Assembly: GCA_001969505.1 (NCBI GenBank)
Contig: LSSK01001792.1
Location: 1-13,571 of the forward strand
Direction of reading: 5' to 3'
Length of the DNA stretch: 13,571 nt
Source of the DNA: Zancudomyces culisetae
Taxonomy: Eukaryota; Kickxellomycota; Harpellomycetes; Harpellales; Legeriomycetaceae
Below are positions 8,325 to 13,571 of this stretch, one piece after another. The translations under genes were made by a program, and so were the position numbers. A model generated the notes under the pieces. The model made no database searches. It was not told the DNA's origin and saw only the letters and a list, made by a program, of their open reading frames with translations. Numbering within the stretch: the stretch's first letter is position 1; the number at the start of each line of letters is the position of its first letter.

Positions 8325-10322
8325 ATGAATCCTGGAAATAATGAAGCGATGAATGTACAGGGAGGAAATGTAAACAAAAAGATGGGTGTGTCCAATGAAG
8401 CAGGAGTAAGCGGTGGTGGCGGGAGTGAACGGGTACAGTCAGCTACAGGAACGCCAACAACGACAAACGAAGGTATGGGGATGGGAATCGGAGCTGGAAT
8501 GGGGATGGGAATGGGAGTAGGAATGGGGATGGGGATGGTTAATCAGCAATACCCAGGGCAGCCAGCGATGGTTCCAGGCTTTCTGAATAACCAACAAATG
8601 CAAATGATGGCAGGAAATATGCAAAAAGGAATGAATTTCCCACAACAGCAGCAGCAGTTTCAACAATTCCAGCAACAACAAATGTTGATGAATCTGCAAC
8701 AGACACATTCACAAAATATGAATCCAGGGGGTTTTTCCAACATGAATTTCCAACCACAACAGCAACAACCACAGCAACCACAGCAACCACAACCACAACC
8801 ACAACCACAACAACAGCAACAACAAAAACCTCAACCTCAACCTCAGCAGGCACAGCAATTCCAGCAAATGCAGCAATTACAACAAATGCAACAACTCCAA
8901 CAAATGCAGCAGCTACAACAAATGCAACAAATACAGCAACTACAGCAGCAACAATATGTGAATTCGCAGACAGGTGGTGGGGGAGTTGGGCCAGGAAATT
9001 ATGTCAACATGCAAGAACTTGTCAATAGACAACCACAACAACAACAACCACAACAACAACAACAGATGACTGGAGATTCAAGTAGTGTTTCACGAGCAGC
9101 GGAACTTCAATCACCAACAACAAAGACAGGAACACCAAAGACTACAACCCCAACGATAACGAGTGCTTCACAGGTCGGAGCGACGATGGGAGTAAAGCCA
9201 ACTGAGGCACAAGGACCGAATATAACGGGAGGAGATAGTACAGTAGGACAGCAACAACAGCAACAGCAACAGGGTATGTTTAATCAACAAGTCAACTCAC
9301 ATAATCTACAACAACAAAATTATCAAGGATTTCCAGCTGGATATAGTATTGGAAAAGGTAAAACGGGATCCAGACAACCACAAATGCAACCACAACCAGT
9401 TGGGTTGATGGCAAGCGGAAGTGTAGGGATGGTTCCAATTCCGGTAGGACGAGAGATGGGTGAGAGGATACAAGGCAGCAGTACAAATACAAATACAAAC
9501 ACAACCACAAGTACAATGGCAAGTGTAAGTGTAAGTGCATCAAAATCCAAACGTAAAAGGAAGGGCAAGGGATCAACAACAGCATCATTGGTAGGCCATC
9601 GACATGATCAAATGGAGGATGAATATGGAGACTATGGGTATATAGATGTTGGTGAAGGAAGAGGGCGAGAACGGGGTAAAGCAGGAGGCAGAGATAGGGA
9701 TAGAAACAGGACGGCAAAAGATAGAGCGAATGTTGGAGGAGCAGGAGGATTGGGGTTGGGGTTAGGGTTGGGGTTGGCGATTCGAGATGAACTAGATACA
9801 ATTACTCAGTTAGATATATCGATTGCGCGGTATGCAAGGTACCATGATGGAATAGCAGCGATAATGTCAGCGATTCCGATTAGTAGTCTTAGTAATAATT
9901 CATCGATATATTCGCAAATGGACGGAAATGCGATTGATGGTCGAATACAGGTGCTAAAACAAGAAATTAACGACTTGAAGAAAAACGGTAGCATTGATAA
10001 TGCCAATATCAATGACAATTTAAGTAATAATAATAATAATAATAATAAGTCGGGTTTATTACATGAACACAGACGGTTTTTTAACGAATTCAAGAAATTT
10101 TGTGAGGAAAGTGGGAATAGAACAAAACCGTTTGATGTACTACTTGATGAGTTTCATCTCAAGACTGGTGATGTATATAATTGGTATTTTGAAATTGTAA
10201 AAGCAAGTCAGAATGAAAATAGCAAATTTATGAATAATACTGGTGGTGGTAGTGGGTTTAGAATTGTGGAAAATGTGGATTATACTGGATTGGATACTGA
10301 ATCTACATTGTTGAGATTATAA
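8325..10322 (+). CDS. Q/M/N-rich nuclear-type protein, possible chromatin or transcription factor
   Basis: A 665-residue frame without introns, ending TAATAG; the family is not recognised. Residues 50-71 are a Gly-Met run and about 95-250 are Gln-rich, including tandem LQQMQ units (about 178-206). Further Gln blocks follow near 310 and 340. A basic cluster KSKRKRKGKG (407-416) could be a nuclear localisation signal, and an Arg/Asp/Gly-rich segment follows. A Gly-Leu run occupies about 475-484. Only the last third looks folded: DELDTITQLDISIARYARYH and IAAIMSAIPIS (488-520), a short coiled-coil-like helix (about 535-550), an Asn run, then FFNEFKKFCEESGNR and DVYNWYFEIVKAS (585-628). The last piece resembles the first half of an ARID DNA-binding domain, but the rest of such a domain is absent. 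Gln-rich proteins with such parts are common among SWI/SNF, Mediator and SAGA subunits; I do not assign one. Confidence 0.85.
   Translation: MNPGNNEAMNVQGGNVNKKMGVSNEAGVSGGGGSERVQSATGTPTTTNEGMGMGIGAGMGMGMGVGMGMGMVNQQYPGQPAMVPGFLNNQQMQMMAGNMQKGMNFPQQQQQFQQFQQQQMLMNLQQTHSQNMNPGGFSNMNFQPQQQQPQQPQQPQPQPQPQQQQQQKPQPQPQQAQQFQQMQQLQQMQQLQQMQQLQQMQQIQQLQQQQYVNSQTGGGGVGPGNYVNMQELVNRQPQQQQPQQQQQMTGDSSSVSRAAELQSPTTKTGTPKTTTPTITSASQVGATMGVKPTEAQGPNITGGDSTVGQQQQQQQQGMFNQQVNSHNLQQQNYQGFPAGYSIGKGKTGSRQPQMQPQPVGLMASGSVGMVPIPVGREMGERIQGSSTNTNTNTTTSTMASVSVSASKSKRKRKGKGSTTASLVGHRHDQMEDEYGDYGYIDVGEGRGRERGKAGGRDRDRNRTAKDRANVGGAGGLGLGLGLGLAIRDELDTITQLDISIARYARYHDGIAAIMSAIPISSLSNNSSIYSQMDGNAIDGRIQVLKQEINDLKKNGSIDNANINDNLSNNNNNNNKSGLLHEHRRFFNEFKKFCEESGNRTKPFDVLLDEFHLKTGDVYNWYFEIVKASQNENSKFMNNTGGGSGFRIVENVDYTGLDTESTLLRL
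8472..8537 (+). repeat. ATGGGG/ATGGGA hexamer repeat encoding Gly-Met
   Basis: Imperfect tandem six-base units encode alternating Gly and Met, with Ile, Ala and Val variants, at residues 50-71 of the Q-rich protein. Runs of three or four G recur on the coding strand. Confidence 0.85.
8642..9066 (+). repeat. CAA/CAG-rich region encoding polyglutamine and LQQMQ repeats
   Basis: Mixed CAA and CAG codons, with CCA, give Gln and Gln-Pro runs. Between about 8857 and 8948 a regular fifteen-base unit encodes LQQMQ. The mix of CAA and CAG interrupts a pure trinucleotide repeat, which usually slows expansion. Confidence 0.8.
9752..9773 (+). repeat. Telomere-like TTGGGG/TTAGGG repeat encoding Gly-Leu
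   Basis: Four G-runs (G4, G4, G3, G4) are separated by TT, TTA and TT, so the tract satisfies the standard G-quadruplex pattern on the coding strand. In frame it encodes alternating Gly and Leu. It is embedded in an open frame, so it is not a chromosome end. Confidence 0.85.
10025..10048 (+). repeat. AAT trinucleotide run encoding polyasparagine
   Basis: Eight AAT units in frame within the Q-rich protein encode an Asn run just before its C-terminal folded-looking block. Confidence 0.8.
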
Positions 10323-10501
10323 TAGTAGAGTGATATCCAAGATATGGGTATTGTTATGGAATGGTTTGGGGACACAAGAGTATATTAGTTTTAGTTTTTT
10401 TTTTTTAGTTTATTGATTATGAGTATTGAAATATAAAAAGTATTACACGTAAACAAGAATCAACAACTCGTGACATTGAAATTCGTTAACAGAAAAAAAA
10501 T

Positions 10502-10516
10502 AAAAAAATTTTTTTT
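10502..10516. promoter_or_regulatory. A7T8 junction, RRPE-like, upstream of UTP10
   Basis: AAAAAAATTTTTTTT contains AAAAATTTTT, the core of the rRNA-processing element found upstream of ribosome-biogenesis genes in budding yeast (bound by Stb3 there). The match is literal; the function is inferred. The usual partner PAC motif (GCGATGAG) is not seen in this region. Confidence 0.35.
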
Positions 10517-10628
10517 ATATTTTTTATATTTTATTTTTGTATTTTTTTGGTTTACTAAATATATTTAGTTTGAGTAACAAATGAAATTCAAGGTAAATTT
10601 TTTGATTCGAGAAAAGAAAAAAAAAAAG

Positions 10629-10646
10629 AAAAAAAAAATTTTTTTT
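10629..10646. promoter_or_regulatory. A10T8 junction, RRPE-like, upstream of UTP10
   Basis: A second A-run/T-run junction about 195 nt before the UTP10 start, containing the same AAAAATTTTT core. Having two in one promoter fits either a regulatory element or slippage in AT-rich DNA. Confidence 0.35.
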
Positions 10647-10841
10647 ATATATATAATATGATTTTTAGTGTGATATAGTTTTACAGAAACGATTTAAACA
10701 TTTCGATTTAAAAAGAAATAATTTGTCTATAGTAAAAAAAATATTAAAAAAAATATATATTATATACAAAAGTTTAAACTAGATTTACAATATCATTTTT
10801 TAAAAAAAAGGGAAAAAAGGGAAAAAAGGGAAATATAAAAA

Positions 10842-13518
10842 ATGTCGATATCCGAACAATTGTACCGAATGAAAACGGTTGACCGAGCGGCAACCAGTGA
10901 GGCAGCACAGTTCCAACGTGCATCACTGTTGTTTGATTCGAGGCAGGCAGGAGATATGAGTATGGAGGATATATACGAGATTGGAATAGAAGGGTTAAGA
11001 GAACTGATTAGCTTAGAAGAAAGCATCAGTAAAGCAGGAACTGGAGTAGGAGTAGGGGTAGGGGTAGGGGTAGGAGCAGAAAGGGTGAAGAAAGAGAAGA
11101 ATAAGAAGAGGAGTGTGTTTAAAAAGTACGAGACTACATTGTTGGGGCCAGGGAGTATATATCGGGACAGAATATTGGAGGGAGCAGATTCGAATAAAGA
11201 GTTGGATGAGGAGATTAACGAGTTGTTGATGGATCTTGCGCCATATTTTTTGGTACGGTCAGCGACCAAGGTCTTGGAATGGTTGGTGAGAAGGTACCGG
11301 GTTAATGAGCTAAATGTGGAAATGTTGGTACAGACATTTATGCCATACCATATGAGTGAGGAGTATTTGGTATTATTGGGGGCGATTAGATTTCCTACAG
11401 AACTATTGGTTGATGCAAATAAAGGAGGAGCAAGCGCAAGTGGAAGTGGGAGTGGGAGTGCAAAATACAAGTATTTAGTGGCACAAAGAAAGAGTAGAAC
11501 AGTATTGGATCGACAAACACTTCTTGGGCAAATGCGACACGATGAATCGGTATTACGGGATATTAATACAAATGTCTATAATACCACGATGGTACATGGT
11601 AAGGGGCACCAAGCGTTGTATACAATGTATGTGGCACTGAATGTGGAGTACTTGGAGACGGTGAAGCAGTTGAGTGAACAGCAAGCCGAGTATTTTGTTT
11701 CAATGATAATCCGAGGGATCAACAAGGCGAATTCAACAATGTCTAGTGTTAAAAAGAATCAAGAAATTGGGACCAATAATGATATGATTGAGTCGTTGAT
11801 GGAATACCAAACAGCAAATTTGATAATATTGAGTACTCTGATGTTTGAAAAGAGTCAAAATTTTACACTTGAGCTAATTCTGCAAATTTTCCAGACGGTT
11901 AGCAAGAAAATAATGGATAAAAGTCTCAAGACCAAATTCTTAACCATGTTGATGTACCATCAACTAAGAGTACATGGAACTAGTCGATTTAATAATTTGT
12001 TGTTACTATCAACAACAAAAACAACTGATTCTAATACCAATTCAAATTCGGGTAATTATGCTAATAATCAAGGTTCTGGATATTTGATCAAGGAATTGCT
12101 TAATAATGGAATTGTAAAGGAATTGATAAAATCCTTTTTGGGATTGGTATCAGAAAATGAACAACCTACACTTGGAACCTTGGGGTTGATACTAAAGGCG
12201 ATGATAGAATTGAGTATAAAGTATATTGCTGATGGTGATAAGTATGTTGTTGAATTATTGACAGAATTGGTGAAATCAAAAGTATTTTCAAAAATCAACA
12301 CGATAATTTATCAAAGTGGAATTGAAAATGGAATTGAAAGTGAAAGTGAAAGTGCAAGTGGAAGTGGAGTTGAATGGAGTAAAGAGTTGGTAAAAGAATA
12401 CTTGCAATACATGATTGAAAATGAAGATTCCAAAGATGAACAAGTAATAAATATTGGTTTACAAATCAAACAAATTGTAATGATGGTATTACTTGAACAA
12501 CAACAACAAGAAGAAGAAGAAGAAGATAAAGAAAAAGAAAACGTTGGCAATATAGTAAATCTGATTACTGAAACAATATCCGAAATTATAAACAACAATA
12601 AAAAACAAAAACAAAAAAACAAAAAGAATATGGGTAATAAGATGATGACAAAGATATATGAATTGGGAGATGATTTAATGAACCAACTATTTAACTATTC
12701 AGACGAAAATACACAATCATCAGAACAACAAAAACAACTACAACAACAAGGAGGAGGAGGAAAAAGAAACAATAAAGATAACAAGAAGAATTCTACACCA
12801 GCGATTTCACTGATGTACATTAAAGAAATCAAAACCAGTCTTTACTTGGGATTGAATTCCATTAATGATGAACATGTACGGTTAATAGCTACCAAGGAAT
12901 TAATAAAACTTGTTGATCAATACAACATTTCAAACTCTCACGATGATAATGATAATGATGGTAATACAGGTAATACGGTGGTAAAGAGAGAAGTTTCCAA
13001 GTTGTTGAGTGATAGATTGCAGAATGAAACAAGTCTAGAAATATTGTATACCATTATTGAAAATATTCCATTTGATTTGATTAAGGACAATATTGAACAG
13101 ATTATAGTTGAAAAATTACCAATCTACAATAATAAGAATGAAGAAAAGGAAAAGGAAAAGAGTTGTTTGGATTATATAATTTCAGAATATAATTCAGCAA
13201 CATTATCTAGCCAAGATTCTCAAAACCAAAAGCTGGAATATACAAGTGGATTGATAACTAGGATTGTTGAGTACACCAAATTACTCGACAATCCCGAATT
13301 GGAAGTGTTGGTATTAACCAAGTTATTCAAACAATCCAGCAATTCAAAACAATTCAAGATTGTAAATAATACTACCAATAATAATAATAACAAGAAAGAA
13401 TCAAGTGAAACAACTGTGAATTATGATTTGGAAACTATTATTCAAAAACTATCAAGTTGTAAAACTTGTAAATATCAACTTGTTGATTTACTCTTGATAA
13501 CATTATCATTATCTAGTC

Positions 13519-13571
<53 letters not shown>
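10842..13571 (+). CDS. UTP10: U3 snoRNP protein Utp10 / HEATR1, N-terminal 910 codons (runs off the window)
   Basis: HEAT-repeat scaffold of the t-UTP/UTP-A subcomplex, which acts in the nucleolus in rDNA transcription and early 18S processing on the 5' external spacer. The ATG at 10842 starts an unbroken frame to the last base. The N-terminus fits the family (SEQLYRMKTVDRAATSEAA, RASLLFDSRQA, YEIGIEGLREL). The diagnostic block is around residues 93-185: KYETTLLGPGSIYRDR, APYFLVRSATKVLEWLVRRY and ETTxxPYH-like FMPYHMSEEY. Later residues are helical HEAT-type sequence broken by low-complexity inserts: Gly-Val (68-77), Ser-Gly/Ala (about 199-207), Asn/Thr/Ser (about 389-408), Glu-Ser (about 501-508), Gln-Glu-Lys (about 553-567 and 584-600), Gln/Gly (about 628-640) and a terminal Gln run (893 on). 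Family members are about 1,700-2,100 residues, so roughly half is missing, including the BP28CT region. Codons become more A-rich after about 11750. Confidence 0.9.
11055..11074 (+). repeat. TAGGGG hexamer repeat encoding Gly-Val
   Basis: Three G4 runs and a G2 run separated by TA, preceded by two diverged units, encode alternating Gly and Val near residue 70 of Utp10. This is a possible RNA or DNA G-quadruplex if the last run takes part as a two-tetrad fold. Confidence 0.8.
13518..13571 (+). repeat. Pure (CAA)18 microsatellite at the window end
   Basis: Eighteen uninterrupted CAA codons, in frame with UTP10, encode polyglutamine from residue 893. The tract is cut by the end of the window, so its true length is unknown. 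Unlike the Gln tracts in the upstream gene it contains no CAG. Confidence 0.95.

Larger units (their letters stand above)
10323..10841. other. Intergenic region between the Q-rich gene and UTP10
   Basis: Very AT-rich, with long A and T runs throughout, two An-Tn junctions and a purine-rich leader (GGGAAAAAA repeated near 10810-10830) immediately before the UTP10 start. No reading frame is visible. Confidence 0.6.

Noticed and set aside
9752-9773. Telomere end or telomere addition site
   Set aside because: The repeat has only about four units and lies within an open frame that continues for 180 codons, so it is coding sequence.
8439-10093. Minus-strand leucine- and valine-rich open frames opposite the Q-rich gene, resembling membrane proteins
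   Set aside because: Leu, Val and Pro runs are what CAA/CAG and GGG-rich coding DNA gives in antisense; they carry no independent signal.
10793-11470. A 225-residue minus-strand open frame at the start of UTP10
   Set aside because: The plus strand encodes clear Utp10 family blocks here; the antisense frame is low-complexity Pro-Thr and Leu-Pro mirroring the Gly-Val and Ser-Gly repeats.

Overview
The window is strongly AT-rich nuclear DNA from a eukaryote, most likely a fungus. Several genes carry spliceosomal introns of 123-150 nt. The recognisable proteins (a Hal2-type 3'(2'),5'-bisphosphate nucleotidase, Elongator subunit Elp3 and the rRNA-processing factor Utp10) all read like fungal versions; Elp3, for example, ends in the fungal-style [11 protein letters not shown] encodes leucine at conserved Elp3 positions (IPMPLV, LLRLRK), so this is not a CTG-Ser yeast. 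TAA and TGA both terminate recognisable genes. I cannot place the species; an early-diverging fungus or an AT-rich yeast-like lineage would both fit.

Layout. Positions 1-3978 are gene-poor and very AT-rich. They hold a minus-strand coding-like stretch broken by two TAA codons (86-295), a decayed stretch that resembles guanylate kinase in several frames (903-1531), and one intact minus-strand reading frame for an unrecognised small membrane protein (2428-2862). From 3979 on, four plus-strand genes follow one another: the HAL2/MET22-like nucleotidase (3979-5532, five exons), ELP3 (6093-7986, three exons), an intronless 665-residue Q/M/N-rich nuclear-type protein (8325-10322), and the first 910 codons of UTP10/HEATR1 (10842 to the window end, still open).

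Splicing. Six introns can be placed because reading frames and conserved motifs cross the junctions. Donors are GTAAG-type or GTATTT, plus one GC donor (GCAAGT). All six acceptors read A[A/T]TAG with little pyrimidine before them. The 3' halves of several introns are purine-rich.

Repeats. Hexanucleotide repeats encode Gly-X dipeptide runs (Gly-Met, Gly-Leu, Gly-Val) in two neighbouring genes and Ala-Ile in the small membrane protein. The Gly-Leu run is built from telomere-like TTGGGG/TTAGGG units and matches a G-quadruplex pattern. Long CAA/CAG tracts encode polyglutamine, and the window ends inside one of them. Three An-Tn junction palindromes lie upstream of ELP3 and UTP10.

The genes are ordinary single eukaryotic units and do not form an operon or a dedicated system. 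ELP3 (tRNA wobble-uridine modification) and UTP10 (rRNA transcription and 18S maturation) both serve translation; HAL2 detoxifies the PAP made in sulfate assimilation. I found no convincing RNA genes, CRISPR arrays or intact mobile elements.
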